DNA from: Mycolicibacterium psychrotolerans | GTDB lineage: Bacteria > Actinomycetota > Actinomycetes > Mycobacteriales > Mycobacteriaceae | Reading direction: 5' to 3' | Length of the DNA: 64,000 nucleotides | Assembly (NCBI RefSeq): GCF_010729305.1 | Contig: NZ_AP022574.1 | Location: forward strand, 2,852,001-2,916,000 | Shown here: piece after piece, positions 43,891-55,515 of the stretch | How the letters are laid out: each line of letters starts with the position of its first letter | Position numbering within the stretch: the first letter of the stretch is position 1 | Program-made: the position numbers and the translations under genes | The notes under the pieces: model-generated | The model's database searches: none | Told to the model about the DNA's origin: nothing | Seen by the model: only the letters and a program-made list of their open reading frames with translations

Positions 43891-46557
43891 GTGACCTCCC
43901 AGCCGCTCGCCCGCACCGGACCCTCCGGTCTCGACGCCCTGCCCAAGTCGTGGGACCCCGGGGCGGTCGAGAGCGATCTCTACGAAGGCTGGGTGAAGGC
44001 CGGCTACTTCACCGCGGACCCGTCCAGCTCCAAGCCCGCGTACTCGATCGTGCTGCCCCCGCCCAACGTCACCGGCAGCCTGCACATGGGCCACGCCCTT
44101 GACCACACGCTGATGGACGCGCTGACCCGCCGCAAGCGGATGCAGGGCTACGAGGTGCTGTGGCTGCCCGGCATGGACCACGCGGGCATCGCCACCCAGA
44201 CGGTGGTGGAAAAGCAGCTCGCGGTCGACGGCAAGACCAAAGAGGACTTCGGCCGCGAACTGTTCGTCGAGAAGGTGTGGGACTGGAAGCGCGAGTCCGG
44301 CGGCACCATCGGCGGCCAGATGCGCCGCCTCGGTGACGGCGTCGACTGGAGCCGCGACCGGTTCACCATGGACGAGGGCCTGTCGCGCGCGGTGCGCACG
44401 ATCTTCAAGCGGCTGTTCGACGCCGGGCTGATCTATCAGGCCGAGCGTCTGGTCAACTGGTCGCCGGTGCTCGAGACCGCGATCTCCGACCTGGAGGTCA
44501 AATACGAAGACATCGAAGGCGAAATGGTCTCGTTCCGGTACGGGTCGATGTCCGACGACGAGCCGCACCTGGTGGTGGCCACCACGCGCCTGGAGACGAT
44601 GCTGGGCGACACCGCGATCGCCGTGCACCCCGACGACGACCGGTACCGCGACCTCGTCGGCACGACGCTGCCCCACCCGTTCCTGGACCGGCAGATCGTT
44701 GTTGTCGCCGACCACCACGTCGACCCCGAATTCGGCACCGGCGCAGTCAAAGTCACCCCGGCCCACGACCCGAACGACTTCGAGATCGGCCTGCGCCACC
44801 AGCTGCTGATGCCGTCGATGCTCGACACCAAGGGCCGGATCGCCGACACGGGAACCCGATTCGACGGCATGGACCGCTTCGAAGCCCGTGTCGCGGTGCG
44901 CGAGGCACTGGCCGAGCAGGGCCGCATCGTCGCCGAGAAGCGCCCCTACCTGCACAGCGTCGGACACTCCGAGCGCAGTGGCGAACCGATCGAGCCGCGG
45001 CTGAGCCTGCAGTGGTGGGTGAAGGTGGAGTCGCTGGCCAAGGCTGCAGGTGACGCGGTCCGCAACGGAGACACCGTGATCCACCCGGCCAGCCTCGAGC
45101 CGCGGTGGTTCGCCTGGGTCGACAACATGCACGACTGGTGCATCTCCCGGCAGCTGTGGTGGGGCCACCGCATTCCGATCTGGCACGGTCCCGACGGCCA
45201 GACCGTCTGTGTCGGGCCCGACGAGACCCCGCCGGAGGGCTGGGAACAGGACAGCGACGTGCTCGACACGTGGTTCAGCTCGGCGCTGTGGCCGTTCTCG
45301 ACGATGGGCTGGCCCGATCACACCCCCGAGCTGGGGAAGTTCTATCCGACCACCGTGCTGGTGACCGGCTACGACATCCTGTTCTTCTGGGTGGCCCGGA
45401 TGATGATGTTCGGTACGTTCGTCGCCGACGATGCCGCGATCACCGGCAACGGAGCGCGCGGCCCGCAGGTGCCGTTTCAGAATGTGTTCCTGCACGGGCT
45501 GATCCGCGACGAGTTCGGCCGCAAGATGAGCAAGTCGCGGGGCAACGGCATCGATCCGCTGGACTGGGTGGAGACGTTCGGCGCCGACGCGCTGCGGTTC
45601 ACCCTCGCCCGCGGCGCCAGCCCGGGCGGCGACCTCGCCATCGGCGAGGACCACGCCCGAGCCTCGCGCAACTTCGCCACCAAACTCTTCAACGCCACGC
45701 GGTTCGCACTGCTCAACGGCGCCAGCCCGGCACCGCTGCCGCCGGCGCAGGCGCTGACCGACGCCGACCGCTGGATCCTGGGCCGACTGGAAGAAGTTCG
45801 CGCGGACGTAGACGATGCGCTCGACGGCTACGAATTCAACCGCGCCTGCGAGGCCCTCTACCACTTCGCCTGGGACGAGTTCTGCGACTGGTATGTCGAA
45901 CTCGCCAAAGTGCAACTCGGCGAAGGTGTTTCGCATACCACCGCCGTGCTCGCCGCGGTGCTCGACACGTTGCTCAAGTTGCTGCACCCGGTGATGCCGT
46001 TCGTCACCGAGGTGCTGTGGAAGACGCTCACCGGCGGGGAGTCGCTGGTGATCGCCGAATGGCCCACGGCCAGCGGAATTCCCGTCGACACCGCCGCGGC
46101 ACAACGGATCGCCGACATGCAGAAGCTGATCACCGAGGTGCGACGGTTCCGCAGCGACCAGGGGCTGGCCGACCGCCAGAAGGTGCCTGCCCGGCTGTCG
46201 GGCATCGACACCGCGAACCTGGACGCCCACGTGCCCGCGGTGACCGCGCTGGCGTGGCTGACCCCGCCGGCCGACGGTTTCGCGGCCTCCGCGTCGGTGG
46301 AGGTCCGCCTTTCCGGCGGCACCGTGCTGGTCGAGGTCGACACGTCGGGCACCGTCGACGTCGAGGCCGAGCGGCGCCGACTGGAGAAGGATCTGGCCGC
46401 CGCGCAGAAGGAGTTGTCGGGCACCTCGGCCAAGCTGGGGAACGACGCCTTCCTGGCCAAGGCCCCCGCCGACGTGGTCGACAAGATCCGTGCGCGGCGT
46501 CAGCTCGCCTCCGAGGAAGTGGAGCGGATCACGGCACGGCTGGCTGCCCTGACGTGA
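43891..46557 (+). CDS. valS: Valyl-tRNA synthetase
   Basis: 888-residue class I synthetase. HIGH-type motif HMGH at 65-68, KMSKS at 545-549, the editing domain between them ([19 protein letters not shown]), and a C-terminal coiled coil ([17 protein letters not shown]). GTG start. Overlaps folC by 4 bp; gene order as in M. tuberculosis. Confidence 0.97.
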   Translation: MTSQPLARTGPSGLDALPKSWDPGAVESDLYEGWVKAGYFTADPSSSKPAYSIVLPPPNVTGSLHMGHALDHTLMDALTRRKRMQGYEVLWLPGMDHAGIATQTVVEKQLAVDGKTKEDFGRELFVEKVWDWKRESGGTIGGQMRRLGDGVDWSRDRFTMDEGLSRAVRTIFKRLFDAGLIYQAERLVNWSPVLETAISDLEVKYEDIEGEMVSFRYGSMSDDEPHLVVATTRLETMLGDTAIAVHPDDDRYRDLVGTTLPHPFLDRQIVVVADHHVDPEFGTGAVKVTPAHDPNDFEIGLRHQLLMPSMLDTKGRIADTGTRFDGMDRFEARVAVREALAEQGRIVAEKRPYLHSVGHSERSGEPIEPRLSLQWWVKVESLAKAAGDAVRNGDTVIHPASLEPRWFAWVDNMHDWCISRQLWWGHRIPIWHGPDGQTVCVGPDETPPEGWEQDSDVLDTWFSSALWPFSTMGWPDHTPELGKFYPTTVLVTGYDILFFWVARMMMFGTFVADDAAITGNGARGPQVPFQNVFLHGLIRDEFGRKMSKSRGNGIDPLDWVETFGADALRFTLARGASPGGDLAIGEDHARASRNFATKLFNATRFALLNGASPAPLPPAQALTDADRWILGRLEEVRADVDDALDGYEFNRACEALYHFAWDEFCDWYVELAKVQLGEGVSHTTAVLAAVLDTLLKLLHPVMPFVTEVLWKTLTGGESLVIAEWPTASGIPVDTAAAQRIADMQKLITEVRRFRSDQGLADRQKVPARLSGIDTANLDAHVPAVTALAWLTPPADGFAASASVEVRLSGGTVLVEVDTSGTVDVEAERRRLEKDLAAAQKELSGTSAKLGNDAFLAKAPADVVDKIRARRQLASEEVERITARLAALT

Positions 46558-47972
46558 GTTCCCCCGAACCCGCGCCCGACGAGATCGCAGCGCTTCTGCA
46601 GGTCGAGCACCTGCTCGACCAGCGCTGGCCGGAGACCAAGATCGAGCCGAGCACGGCCCGCATCGCAGCGCTGCTGGAACTGCTGGGCTCACCGCAGCGT
46701 GGGTACCCGTCGATCCACATCGCCGGGACCAACGGCAAGACCTCGGTGGCGCGCATGGTCGACGCGCTGCTGACCGCGCTGCACCGGCGCACCGGCCGCA
46801 CCACCAGCCCGCACCTGCAGTCCGCGGTCGAGCGCATCTCGATCGACGGCAGGCCGATCAGCCCGGCCACGTACGTGGACACCTACCGGGAGGTCGAACC
46901 CTTCGTCGAGCTGGTCGACCGGCAGTCGGAGGCCGGCGGAGGCCCGCGCTGCAGCAAGTTCGAGGTCGTCACCGCGATGGCGTTCGCCGCGTTCGCCGAC
47001 GCCCCGATCGACGTCGCCGTCGTCGAGGTCGGCCTGGGCGGGCGCTGGGACGCGACGAACGTGGTGAACGCACCCGTCGCCGTGATCACCCCGATCGGCA
47101 TGGACCACACCGACTACCTCGGCGACACGATCGCCGAGATCGCCGGCGAGAAAGCCGGGATCATCACCAGGCAGGACGACGACCTGGTGCCCACCGACAC
47201 CGTCGCGGTGATCGCCCGCCAGGTGCCCGAGGCCATGGAGGTGTTGCTCGCGGCCGCGATGCGCGCCGACGCCGCGGTCGCCCGCGAGGACTCCGAGTTC
47301 ACGGTGCTGAGCCGCCAGGTCGCGATCGGCGGTCAGATGCTCGAGCTGCAGGGCCTCGGCGGGGTGTACTCCGACATCTTCCTTCCGCTGCACGGCGAAC
47401 ATCAGGCCCACAACGCCGTACTGGCGCTGGCCGCCGTGGAGGCGTTCTTCGGCGCCGGGGCGCAGCGGCAACTCGACGTCGACGCGGTCCGGGCCGGCTT
47501 CGCGGCGGTCACCTCGCCCGGCAGGCTGGAGCGGATGCGCAACGCGCCCACGGTGTTCATCGACGCCGCGCACAACCCTGCAGGCGCCGCGGCGCTCGCG
47601 TCCGCGTTGACCGACGAGTTCGACTTCCGGTTCCTGGTCGGCGTCGTCTCGGTGATGGCCGACAAGGACACCGACGGCATCCTGGCCGCGCTGGAGCCGG
47701 TCTTCGACCAGATCGTGGTGACCACCAACGGTTCGCCGCGGGCCCTGGAGGTCGAGGCGCTGACGGTCAAGGCCGAGGAGATCTTCGGTCCCGAGCGCGT
47801 CGTCACCGCGGCCACGCTGCCCGACGCCATCGAGACCGCGACCGCACTGGTCGAGGAGTCGGGCGGTGACGTCGACGGCGCCGGCGGCATGAGCGGTGCC
47901 GGCATCGTGATCACCGGCTCGGTCGTCACCGCCGGGGTCGCGCGGACGCTGTTCGGCAAGGACCCGGCATGA
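46554..47972 (+). CDS. folC: Folylpolyglutamate synthase / dihydrofolate synthase
   Basis: 472 residues. ATP site [30 protein letters not shown], and the C-terminal Mur ligase-like domain ([14 protein letters not shown]). GTG start inside GTGA overlapping the valS stop. Adds glutamates to folates. Coupled to the downstream DUF4233 gene by a 4-bp overlap. Confidence 0.96.
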   Translation: MSSPEPAPDEIAALLQVEHLLDQRWPETKIEPSTARIAALLELLGSPQRGYPSIHIAGTNGKTSVARMVDALLTALHRRTGRTTSPHLQSAVERISIDGRPISPATYVDTYREVEPFVELVDRQSEAGGGPRCSKFEVVTAMAFAAFADAPIDVAVVEVGLGGRWDATNVVNAPVAVITPIGMDHTDYLGDTIAEIAGEKAGIITRQDDDLVPTDTVAVIARQVPEAMEVLLAAAMRADAAVAREDSEFTVLSRQVAIGGQMLELQGLGGVYSDIFLPLHGEHQAHNAVLALAAVEAFFGAGAQRQLDVDAVRAGFAAVTSPGRLERMRNAPTVFIDAAHNPAGAAALASALTDEFDFRFLVGVVSVMADKDTDGILAALEPVFDQIVVTTNGSPRALEVEALTVKAEEIFGPERVVTAATLPDAIETATALVEESGGDVDGAGGMSGAGIVITGSVVTAGVARTLFGKDPA

Positions 47973-48358
47973 GCGGGCCGACCGCGCCACCCGATCCGTG
48001 GAAGAGCTTCCGGGGCGTCATGGCCGGCACGCTGATCCTCGAAGCCATCGTCGTGCTGCTCGCGCTCCCGGTCATCGACGCGGTCGGCGGGGGCCTGACG
48101 GGGGCGTCGACCGCCTATGTGATCGGGGTGGCGGTGCTGCTGATTCTGATGGCCGGCGTGCAGCGCCGGCCCTGGGCGATCTGGGCGAACGTGAGCGTGC
48201 AGCTGCTGCTGGTCGCGGGCTGGGCCGTCTACCCGGGCGTCGGGTTCATCGGTCTGCTGTTCCTGGTCGTGTGGCTGCTGATCGCCTACCTGCGCGCCGA
48301 GGTGCTCCGCCGGCAGAAGCGCGGCCTGCTCCCCGGCCAGCAGCCCGATCCCGAGTAG
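47969..48358 (+). CDS. DUF4233 small membrane protein
   Basis: 129 residues with about four hydrophobic segments ([63 protein letters not shown]) and a basic tail. It always sits between folC and ndk in mycobacteria (Rv2446c type). Function unknown. Confidence 0.88.
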   Translation: MSGPTAPPDPWKSFRGVMAGTLILEAIVVLLALPVIDAVGGGLTGASTAYVIGVAVLLILMAGVQRRPWAIWANVSVQLLLVAGWAVYPGVGFIGLLFLVVWLLIAYLRAEVLRRQKRGLLPGQQPDPE

Positions 48359-48449
48359 TCGCCCGCTCGGCCGAGTCGACCTGTCGGGCTCCTCAACGCG
48401 GCTCGTCCCTCGCCGCTTGATCGTCGCCCGACCAAGTAGGCTGTCGGCC

Positions 48450-48860
48450 GTGTCTGAGCGAACCCTCGTCCTGATCAAGCCCGACGGCGTGCAGCGCCGC
48501 CTCGTCGGAGAGATCATCAGCCGGATCGAAGCCAAGGGGCTGACCGTCGCCGCGCTGGAACTCAAGAATGTCGACGACGCGCTGGCGCGCGCCCACTACG
48601 CCGAGCACGACGGCAAACCCTTCTTCGGGTCTCTGCTCGAATTCATCACCTCCGGCCCGGTGGTCGCGGCCATCCTCGAGGGCCCGCGGGCGGTGGCGGC
48701 GTTCCGTCAGCTGGCCGGCGGCACCGATCCTGTGGAGAAAGCCGTGCCCGGCACGATCCGGGGCGACCTGGGCCTGGAGACGCAGTACAACCTGGTGCAC
48801 GGGTCCGACTCGACCGAGTCGGCAGCGCGCGAGATCGAGCTCTGGTTCCCCGGCCGCTGA
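48450..48860 (+). CDS. ndk: Nucleoside diphosphate kinase
   Basis: 136 residues, the usual length. [12 protein letters not shown] at the N-terminus and the active-site histidine in [13 protein letters not shown] (about His117). GTG start at 48450 fits the family N-terminus; an upstream in-frame start would add 11 unrelated residues. Confidence 0.96.
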   Translation: MSERTLVLIKPDGVQRRLVGEIISRIEAKGLTVAALELKNVDDALARAHYAEHDGKPFFGSLLEFITSGPVVAAILEGPRAVAAFRQLAGGTDPVEKAVPGTIRGDLGLETQYNLVHGSDSTESAAREIELWFPGR

Positions 48861-49170
48861 GCGACGCGCAGACCCGCTGACGCCGCGTTTCGGGTCCACC
48901 CGCAGTGATGTGGGATACTGGGGCCGGGTGACCGGCCTGACAACCCGGGTTGGTCATCCGGATGAAGACTTCGACGAGTGCGACCATCGTTCACCTACGG
49001 TGCGGCGCCGACCGTCCAGCCATCATTCAGACCGGCACCGAGACCGATCCTCCGGGATCACTCGGAGCGAGACCAACAACAGTTCGGGAGTGACTGGCCC
49101 GGGCGCAATAGTCAAAAGCCCTCGCGTGGCCGCGTCAGCAACGACGCGCCCGGGGGCTTGAGGAGAATAC
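48861..49170 (+). promoter_or_regulatory. Upstream region and probable long 5' leader of rne
   Basis: 310 bp without a gene. GATACT at 48914-48919 is a possible -10, which would give a leader of about 245 nt; no good -35. Mycobacterial rne mRNAs are known to have long leaders used for autoregulation. AGGAG lies at 49160, just before the start. Confidence 0.4.
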
Positions 49171-52107
49171 GTGGCCGACAATGAGAATCTGCACGATCCC
49201 GCCCACGCTCTCCCGGAAGAGGCGCAGCAGACCGCTGACTCGACCGGTGAGACGGCGGCCGCACCGCCCGAACGGCTGAGGGTTCACTCCCTGGCCCGGG
49301 TGCTCGGCACCACCAGCAGGCGCATCATCGACGCGCTGGTCGAGCTCGACGGCCGCACACGCAGCGCGCACTCCACCATCGGCCGCGAAGAGGCCGACCG
49401 GGTACGCGAGGTGCTGGCCGAGCCGGAGCCCGAGGCGGCCTCGCTCGAGCCCGAGGCCGTCGCCCCCGAACCCGGGGTCGCCGCTGCCGCACCCGAGCCC
49501 GAGGGCGCGCCGGAGGAGGAGCCGGAGTCGCGGCTGATCCTGGAGACGCCCGCCGCTGCGGAGGCCGAGCCGGCCGACTATCTGCCACTGTTCGTCGCGC
49601 CGCAGCCGGTGCGACCCGACCGCGTCGCCGACGCCGACGATGACAGCGACGACGACACCGACGACGACGAGGACGACACCGAGGCGGACTCCGACGAGGA
49701 GCAGTCCGAGCGCCCGTCAGCCAAGCGCCGACGGCGCGGACGCCGTGGCCGTGGCCGAGGCCGAGGCGAGCAGAACGGTGAGGACGCGAACGCCGACGAC
49801 GAGGACCAGTCCGCCGAGGCGGGCGAGACCTCCGACAACGGTGACGAGTCCGACGACGACAACGCCGAGGACGACGGCAACGGCGGCGATGGCGGCAGCC
49901 GACGGCGACGCCGGCGGCGGCGCCGCAAGTCCGGTTCGGGTGACGACGGCGACGCCTCGCCCGACGATCCGCCCAACACCGTCGTGCACGAACGCGAGCC
50001 CCGGCAGGCGGGCAAGGGCAACAAGGGCTCCAGCGACTCCGAGATCCAGGGCATCAGCGGCTCGACCCGGCTCGAAGCCAAGCGGCAGCGCCGCCGGGAC
50101 GGTCGCGACGCCGGCCGCCGCCGCCCACCGATCCTCAGTGAGGCCGAGTTCCTCGCCCGGCGCGAAGCCGTCGAACGCACGATGGTGATTCGCGACAAGG
50201 TCCGTACTGAACCGCCGCACGAAGGCGCCCGGTACACGCAGATCGCGGTGCTCGAGGACGGCGTCGTCGTCGAACACTTCGTAACGTCGGCAGCCTCGGC
50301 TTCGCTGGTGGGCAACATCTACCTCGGCATCGTGCAGAACGTGCTGCCCTCGATGGAGGCGGCGTTCGTCGACATCGGCCGCGGCCGCAACGGTGTGCTC
50401 TACGCCGGTGAGGTGAACTGGGAGGCCGCCGGCCTCGGCGGCGCCCAGCGCAAGATCGAGCAGGCCCTCAAGCCCGGCGACTACGTCGTCGTGCAGGTCA
50501 GCAAGGACCCGGTCGGCCACAAGGGCGCCCGCCTGACCACCCAGGTGTCGCTGGCGGGCCGCTACCTGGTGTACGTGCCCGGCGCGTCGTCGACGGGGAT
50601 CAGCCGCAAGTTGCCCGACACCGAGCGGCAGCGTCTCAAGGAGATCCTGCGCGAGGTCGTCCCCGCCGATGCGGGCGTGATCATCCGCACCGCGTCCGAG
50701 GGCGTCAAGGAAGACGACATCCGCAGTGACGTCGAGCGCCTGCAGGGGCGGTGGAACGAGATCGAGGCCAAGGCCGCCGAGGTCACCGCGAAGAAGGCCG
50801 GCGCCGCGGTAGCCCTCTACGAAGAGCCCGATGTGCTGGTCAAGGTGATCCGCGACCTGTTCAACGAAGACTTCTCCGGTCTCATCGTGTCGGGTGACGA
50901 CGCGTGGACGACCATCCACGACTACGTCACCGCGGTGGCGCCCGAACTGCTGCCGCGGATGACGAAGTACGAGCCCGCCGGCTCGGACGGGCCCGACGTG
51001 TTCGCCGTGCACCGCATCGACGAGCAACTGGCCAAGGCGATGGATCGCAAGGTGTGGCTGCCCTCGGGCGGCACCCTGGTGATCGACCGCACGGAGGCCA
51101 TGACCGTCGTCGACGTCAACACCGGCAAGTTCACCGGTTCGGGCGGCAACCTGGAACAGACGGTCACCCGCAACAACCTGGAGGCCGCTGAAGAGATCGT
51201 GCGCCAACTGCGGCTGCGCGACATCGGCGGCATCGTGGTGATCGACTTCATCGACATGGTCCTCGAGTCCAACCGCGATCTGGTGCTGCGCCGGCTCACC
51301 GAGGCGCTCGCCCGGGACCGCACGCGTCACCAGGTCTCCGAGGTGACGTCGCTGGGTCTGGTGCAGCTGACCCGCAAGAAGCTGGGCACCGGCCTCATCG
51401 AGGCGTTCTCGACGTCGTGCACGCACTGCGCGGGCCGCGGCATCGTGCTGCACGGTGACCCCGTCGACTCCGCCTCCGGCAACGGGCGCAAGTCCGAGCC
51501 GGGCGGCGGCGGTGGCAATGGTGGTGGCGGCGGCCGGCGCGGTAAGCGCGGCAAGCGCGGCGCCCGCGAGCCGGAGGTGCAGGTGGCCAAGGTGCCGGCG
51601 CATCTGCCCGGGGAACACCCGATGTTCAAGGCGATGGCCGCCGCCAACGGCAAGCACGAGGACGACGGCGACGAGCACGATGACGAGTCGACCGACGTGG
51701 TCGACGAGGCCGCCGAGCTGGAGCCCGGCACCGTCCGTCGGGCGGTCACCGACGCCGAGGACGAGGACCTCGACGACGACTTCGACGACTCCGACGACGA
51801 CGAGTCGGATGATGACGATGACTCCGAGGACGACTCCGACGAGATCGATCTCGACTCCGACGACGAGGACGATGACATCGACGACGACATCGAGGTGCTC
51901 GACGACTCCGATGACACGGACGATGACTCGGACGACGACGAGGACGACGATGACTCGGACGACGACGAGGACGACGATGACTCGGACGACGACGAGGACG
52001 ACGAGGACGATGACGATGAGGAGGAACCTGCGCCCGTCGCCGCCGCTCCGGTCCGCCAGCGCCGGCGTGCCGCGGCACGACCCGCCGGTCCACCCAGCCA
52101 GGACTGA
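49171..52107 (+). CDS. rne: Ribonuclease E/G
   Basis: 978 residues. The N-terminal ~330 are acidic and Arg-rich low-complexity with an RRRRRRRRK-like run. The catalytic core follows: S1 domain around NIYLGIVQNVLPSMEAAFVD, the catalytic aspartates in VVDVNTGKFTGSGG and VVIDFIDM, and the zinc link CTHCAGRG. A glycine/arginine-rich stretch and then a very acidic Asp/Ser tail of ~130 residues close the protein, including two full copies of a 27-bp repeat. It initiates mRNA decay and rRNA processing. GTG start with AGGAG. Confidence 0.95.
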   Translation: MADNENLHDPAHALPEEAQQTADSTGETAAAPPERLRVHSLARVLGTTSRRIIDALVELDGRTRSAHSTIGREEADRVREVLAEPEPEAASLEPEAVAPEPGVAAAAPEPEGAPEEEPESRLILETPAAAEAEPADYLPLFVAPQPVRPDRVADADDDSDDDTDDDEDDTEADSDEEQSERPSAKRRRRGRRGRGRGRGEQNGEDANADDEDQSAEAGETSDNGDESDDDNAEDDGNGGDGGSRRRRRRRRRKSGSGDDGDASPDDPPNTVVHEREPRQAGKGNKGSSDSEIQGISGSTRLEAKRQRRRDGRDAGRRRPPILSEAEFLARREAVERTMVIRDKVRTEPPHEGARYTQIAVLEDGVVVEHFVTSAASASLVGNIYLGIVQNVLPSMEAAFVDIGRGRNGVLYAGEVNWEAAGLGGAQRKIEQALKPGDYVVVQVSKDPVGHKGARLTTQVSLAGRYLVYVPGASSTGISRKLPDTERQRLKEILREVVPADAGVIIRTASEGVKEDDIRSDVERLQGRWNEIEAKAAEVTAKKAGAAVALYEEPDVLVKVIRDLFNEDFSGLIVSGDDAWTTIHDYVTAVAPELLPRMTKYEPAGSDGPDVFAVHRIDEQLAKAMDRKVWLPSGGTLVIDRTEAMTVVDVNTGKFTGSGGNLEQTVTRNNLEAAEEIVRQLRLRDIGGIVVIDFIDMVLESNRDLVLRRLTEALARDRTRHQVSEVTSLGLVQLTRKKLGTGLIEAFSTSCTHCAGRGIVLHGDPVDSASGNGRKSEPGGGGGNGGGGGRRGKRGKRGAREPEVQVAKVPAHLPGEHPMFKAMAAANGKHEDDGDEHDDESTDVVDEAAELEPGTVRRAVTDAEDEDLDDDFDDSDDDESDDDDDSEDDSDEIDLDSDDEDDDIDDDIEVLDDSDDTDDDSDDDEDDDDSDDDEDDDDSDDDEDDEDDDDEEEPAPVAAAPVRQRRRAAARPAGPPSQD
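51931..52014 (+). repeat. 27-bp tandem repeat in the rne acidic tail
   Basis: Two exact copies (51931-51957, 51958-51984) encode DDDEDDDDS, followed by a degenerate third copy. Likely variable in copy number between strains. Confidence 0.8.
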
Positions 52108-52112
52108 GCGGT

Positions 52113-52142
52113 TTGACCCTCTCCCCGCTGGTCACGTACCCT
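52113..52142 (+). promoter_or_regulatory. Putative promoter of rplU-rpmA
   Basis: TTGACC (52113-52118), 18-bp spacer, TACCCT (52137-52142). It begins 5 bp after the rne stop codon and would start transcription near 52149. Confidence 0.5.
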
Positions 52143-52158
52143 TGACCAGTTGTCTCCA

Positions 52159-52180
52159 GGGCCAGCCCACCGGCTGGCCC
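52159..52180 (+). promoter_or_regulatory. Leader hairpin before rplU
   Basis: GGGCCAGCC-CACC-GGCTGGCCC, a perfect 9-bp stem with a 4-base loop, ~10 nt after the predicted start site and 89 bp before rplU. It could be an rne terminator or an autoregulatory site for L21. Confidence 0.55.
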
Positions 52181-52268
52181 GGGGCAGGGACTGCAGATCC
52201 CGCACCCAGACCCGCACGCACACCCTCGGGTGATGCGCGCCCGCACGCGAAGTAGAGGATGACCAACG

Positions 52269-52592
52269 ATGGCAGCGCAAACAGCCACGTACGCGATCGT
52301 CAAGACCGGTGGCAAGCAGTACAAGGTCGCCGCCGGTGACATCGTCAAGGTGGAGAAGCTCGACGTCGAGCCCGGCGGCACCGTGTCGCTGCCCGTCGCA
52401 CTGGTCGTCGACGGCGCCACCGTGACCACCGACGCCAAGGCGCTGGAGAAGGTCGCGGTCACCGGCGAGGTCCTCGAGCACACCAAGGGTCCGAAGATCC
52501 GCATCCACAAGTTCAAGAACAAGACCGGCTATCACAAGCGCCAGGGGCACCGTCAGCAGCTGACGGTCCTCAAGGTCACCGGCATCAAGTAG
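52269..52592 (+). CDS. rplU: 50S ribosomal protein L21
   Basis: 107 residues. [17 protein letters not shown] at the N-terminus and [16 protein letters not shown] near the end are the L21 signatures. The ribosome site is GAGGATG-like (AGAGGA). Pairs with rpmA 17 bp downstream. Confidence 0.97.
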   Translation: MAAQTATYAIVKTGGKQYKVAAGDIVKVEKLDVEPGGTVSLPVALVVDGATVTTDAKALEKVAVTGEVLEHTKGPKIRIHKFKNKTGYHKRQGHRQQLTVLKVTGIK

Positions 52593-52609
52593 CGACGGGA
52601 GCGACAGAC

Positions 52610-52876
52610 ATGGCACACAAGAAGGGCGCTTCCAGCTCACGCAACGGGCGCGACTCCGCAGCCCAGCGGCTCGGCGTGAAGCGATTCGGCGGTCAGATCG
52701 TCAAGGCCGGCGAGATCCTGGTCCGTCAGCGTGGCACCCACTTCCACCCGGGTGTCAACGTCGGCCGCGGCGGCGACGACACGCTGTTCGCGACCGCCCC
52801 AGGCGCTGTCGAATTCGGCACCAAGCGCGGCCGCAAGTTCGTCAACATCGTGCGCGTCGCCCGCACTGACGCCTGA
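52610..52876 (+). CDS. rpmA: 50S ribosomal protein L27
   Basis: 88 residues. [20 protein letters not shown] and [20 protein letters not shown] match L27. The N-terminal extension near the peptidyl-transferase centre is present without a cleavable leader. GGGAG precedes the ATG. Confidence 0.97.
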   Translation: MAHKKGASSSRNGRDSAAQRLGVKRFGGQIVKAGEILVRQRGTHFHPGVNVGRGGDDTLFATAPGAVEFGTKRGRKFVNIVRVARTDA

Positions 52877-52969
52877 CTTCTTTCTCCATCGTCGAGATCG
52901 ACGTTCCGGCGCCGTGCACCCGCACAACCGCGCCCATACGTCGGTTTCGGCTGAGAGAGGAGGACTCCG

Positions 52970-54418
52970 ATGACCCGGTTCATCGACCGCGTCGTCATCC
53001 ACGCCCGCGCGGGTAACGGCGGGAATGGCTGCGCCTCGGTGCACCGCGAGAAGTTCAAGCCTCTCGGCGGTCCCGACGGCGGCAACGGCGGGCGCGGCGG
53101 CAGCATCGTCTTCGTCGTCGACCCGCAGGTACACACGCTCCTCGACTTTCACTTCCATCCCCATGTGGTGGCGCCCTCGGGCAAGCAGGGCGCGGGCAGC
53201 AACCGCGACGGCGCCGCGGGCGCCGACCTCGAGGTCAAGGTTCCCGACGGCACCGTCGTCCTCGACGAACAGGGCCGTATGCTCGCCGATCTCGTCGGTG
53301 CAGGCACCCGCTTCGAAGCCGCCGCCGGCGGACGCGGCGGGCTCGGCAACGCCGCGCTGGCCTCACGGGCGCGCAAGGCCCCGGGTTTCGCGCTGCTCGG
53401 CGAGAAGGGCGAGGTCCGCGACCTCACGCTCGAACTGAAGACCGTCGCCGACGTCGGCCTGGTCGGCTTCCCCTCGGCAGGCAAGTCGTCGTTGGTGTCG
53501 GCGATCTCGGCGGCCAAGCCGAAGATCGCGGACTACCCGTTCACCACGCTTGCGCCCAATCTCGGCGTGGTCTCGGCGGGCGATCACACGTTCACCGTCG
53601 CCGATGTCCCCGGTCTGATCCCGGGCGCCTCCGAAGGGCGCGGCCTCGGTCTGGACTTCTTGCGCCACATCGAACGCTGCGCGGTGCTGGTGCACGTGGT
53701 CGACTGCGCCACCCTGGAACCCGGGCGCGACCCGGTCTCTGACATCGAGGCGCTGGAGGCCGAGATCGCGGCCTACACCCCGACCCTGCAGGGTGACACC
53801 ACGCTCGTGGACCTCGCCGAGCGGCCACGTGCGGTGGTGCTCAACAAGATCGACGTGCCCGACGCCCGGGAGCTGGCCGAGTTCGTCCGCGACGAGATCG
53901 ATCGCCGGTTCGGCTGGCCGGTCTTCGAGGTCTCGACGGTCACGCGAGAAGGACTGCGGCCGTTGACTTTCGCTCTGTGGGACATGGTGGCGGCCTACCG
54001 TGCCGCTCAACCGGAGGTGGTGCCGCGCCGCCCGGTGATCCGGCCGATCGCCGTCGACGAGACCGCGTTCTCCGTCGAACCCGACGGCGAGGGCGGCTTC
54101 GTCGTGCGGGGCACCCGCCCTCAGCGCTGGGTGGCGCAGACGAACTTCGACAACGACGAAGCGGTCGGATATCTCGGTGACCGGCTGGCCCGGCTCGGCG
54201 TCGAGGACGAACTGCTCAAGCTCGGCGCGAAGCCCGGGTGCGCGGTCACGATCGGCGACATGACGTTCGACTGGGAGCCGCAGACCCCGGCCGGGGTCGA
54301 CGTGCACCTGTCCGGCCGCGGCACCGACATCCGCCTCGAGCAGAACGAGCGGGTGTCGGCCGACGAGCGCAAGGCGGCACGGAAAGCCCGCCGGGAGAGC
54401 CCGGACGACGATCGATGA
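52970..54418 (+). CDS. obg: GTPase Obg/CgtA
   Basis: 482 residues. Gly-rich Obg fold at residues 1-160 ([32 protein letters not shown]), G domain with P-loop [19 protein letters not shown] and NKID, and a C-terminal OCT domain ([17 protein letters not shown]). Ribosome-assembly and stress GTPase. GAGAGGAGG precedes the ATG. The stop overlaps the proB start. Confidence 0.96.
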   Translation: MTRFIDRVVIHARAGNGGNGCASVHREKFKPLGGPDGGNGGRGGSIVFVVDPQVHTLLDFHFHPHVVAPSGKQGAGSNRDGAAGADLEVKVPDGTVVLDEQGRMLADLVGAGTRFEAAAGGRGGLGNAALASRARKAPGFALLGEKGEVRDLTLELKTVADVGLVGFPSAGKSSLVSAISAAKPKIADYPFTTLAPNLGVVSAGDHTFTVADVPGLIPGASEGRGLGLDFLRHIERCAVLVHVVDCATLEPGRDPVSDIEALEAEIAAYTPTLQGDTTLVDLAERPRAVVLNKIDVPDARELAEFVRDEIDRRFGWPVFEVSTVTREGLRPLTFALWDMVAAYRAAQPEVVPRRPVIRPIAVDETAFSVEPDGEGGFVVRGTRPQRWVAQTNFDNDEAVGYLGDRLARLGVEDELLKLGAKPGCAVTIGDMTFDWEPQTPAGVDVHLSGRGTDIRLEQNERVSADERKAARKARRESPDDDR

Positions 54419-55515
54419 GCCGGCACCGGGACGCGATCCGTACCGCGCGGTCCGTCGTCGTCAAGATCGGCACCACCGCCTTGACCACCCCGAGTGGCGA
54501 ATTCGACCGGAGCCGTCTGGAACACCTCGCCGACGCGATCGAAGCGCGGATGAAGTCGGGTTCGGATGTGGTGATCGTGTCCTCCGGGGCGATCGCCGCG
54601 GGCATCGAGCCGCTGCGGTTGACCCGGCGGCCCACCGATCTGGCGACCAAGCAGGCCGCGGCCAGCGTGGGCCAGGTCGCGCTGGTGAATTCCTGGAGTG
54701 CGGCGTTCGGACGCTATCAGCGCGCGGTGGGGCAGGTGCTGCTGACCGCGCATGACATCTCGATGAGGGTGCAGCACACCAACGCCCAGCGCACGCTTGA
54801 CCGGTTGCGGGCGCTGCACGCGGTGGCGATCGTCAACGAGAACGACACGGTGGCCACCAACGAGATCCGCTTCGGCGACAACGACCGGCTGTCGGCGCTG
54901 GTGGCACACCTCGTCGGCGCCGATGCGCTGATCCTGCTCTCCGACGTCGACGGGCTCTACGACAGTGATCCGCGAAAAGGTGATGCGCACTTCATCTCCG
55001 AGGTTGCCGGACCCGCGGATCTGGACGGGGTGACAGCGGGCCGCGGGAGTCACCTGGGGACCGGCGGCATGGTCTCGAAGCTGTCCTCGGCGCTGCTGGC
55101 GGCCGACGCGGGCGTACCGGTGTTGCTGGCCGCGGCCTCCGACGCGGCCGCCGCCCTGGACGGCGCCTCGGTGGGCACCGTGTTCGCGCCGCGTTCCGAG
55201 CGGATGTCGGCACGCCGGTTCTGGGTGCGCTACGCCGCCGAAGCGGCCGGCGCCTTGACCCTCGACGAGGGTGCGATCAATGCCGTTGTGCGCCAACGTC
55301 GCTCACTGCTGCCCGCCGGCATCACGGCGGTGTCCGGCCGATTCTACGGCGGCGATGTCGTCGAGCTGCGGGCCCACGATTCGACCATGGTCGCCCGCGG
55401 CGTGGTGGCCTACGACGCGGCGGAACTGGCGACGATGCTGGGCCGTTCGACCTCGGACCTGCCCGCCGAGATGCGGCGTCCCGCTGTGCACGCCGACGAC
55501 CTCGTCGCGGTCTAG
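54415..55515 (+). CDS. proB: Glutamate 5-kinase
   Basis: 366 residues. Amino-acid kinase domain ([51 protein letters not shown]) and a C-terminal PUA domain ([18 protein letters not shown]). First step of proline synthesis. Start ATG 54415 in ATGA overlap with obg. Its TAG stop forms part of the CTAG target duplicated by the IS element. Confidence 0.96.
   Translation: MSRHRDAIRTARSVVVKIGTTALTTPSGEFDRSRLEHLADAIEARMKSGSDVVIVSSGAIAAGIEPLRLTRRPTDLATKQAAASVGQVALVNSWSAAFGRYQRAVGQVLLTAHDISMRVQHTNAQRTLDRLRALHAVAIVNENDTVATNEIRFGDNDRLSALVAHLVGADALILLSDVDGLYDSDPRKGDAHFISEVAGPADLDGVTAGRGSHLGTGGMVSKLSSALLAADAGVPVLLAAASDAAAALDGASVGTVFAPRSERMSARRFWVRYAAEAAGALTLDEGAINAVVRQRRSLLPAGITAVSGRFYGGDVVELRAHDSTMVARGVVAYDAAELATMLGRSTSDLPAEMRRPAVHADDLVAV
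55512..55515. repeat. Left 4-bp target-site duplication CTAG
   Basis: CTAG directly flanks the left end of the IS and recurs at 57278-57281 on the right. Confidence 0.75.

Noticed and set aside
49171..52107. Acidic and arginine-rich stretches of rne as a sign of frameshift or foreign DNA
   Set aside because: Such low-complexity termini are normal for actinobacterial RNase E, and the frame is continuous.
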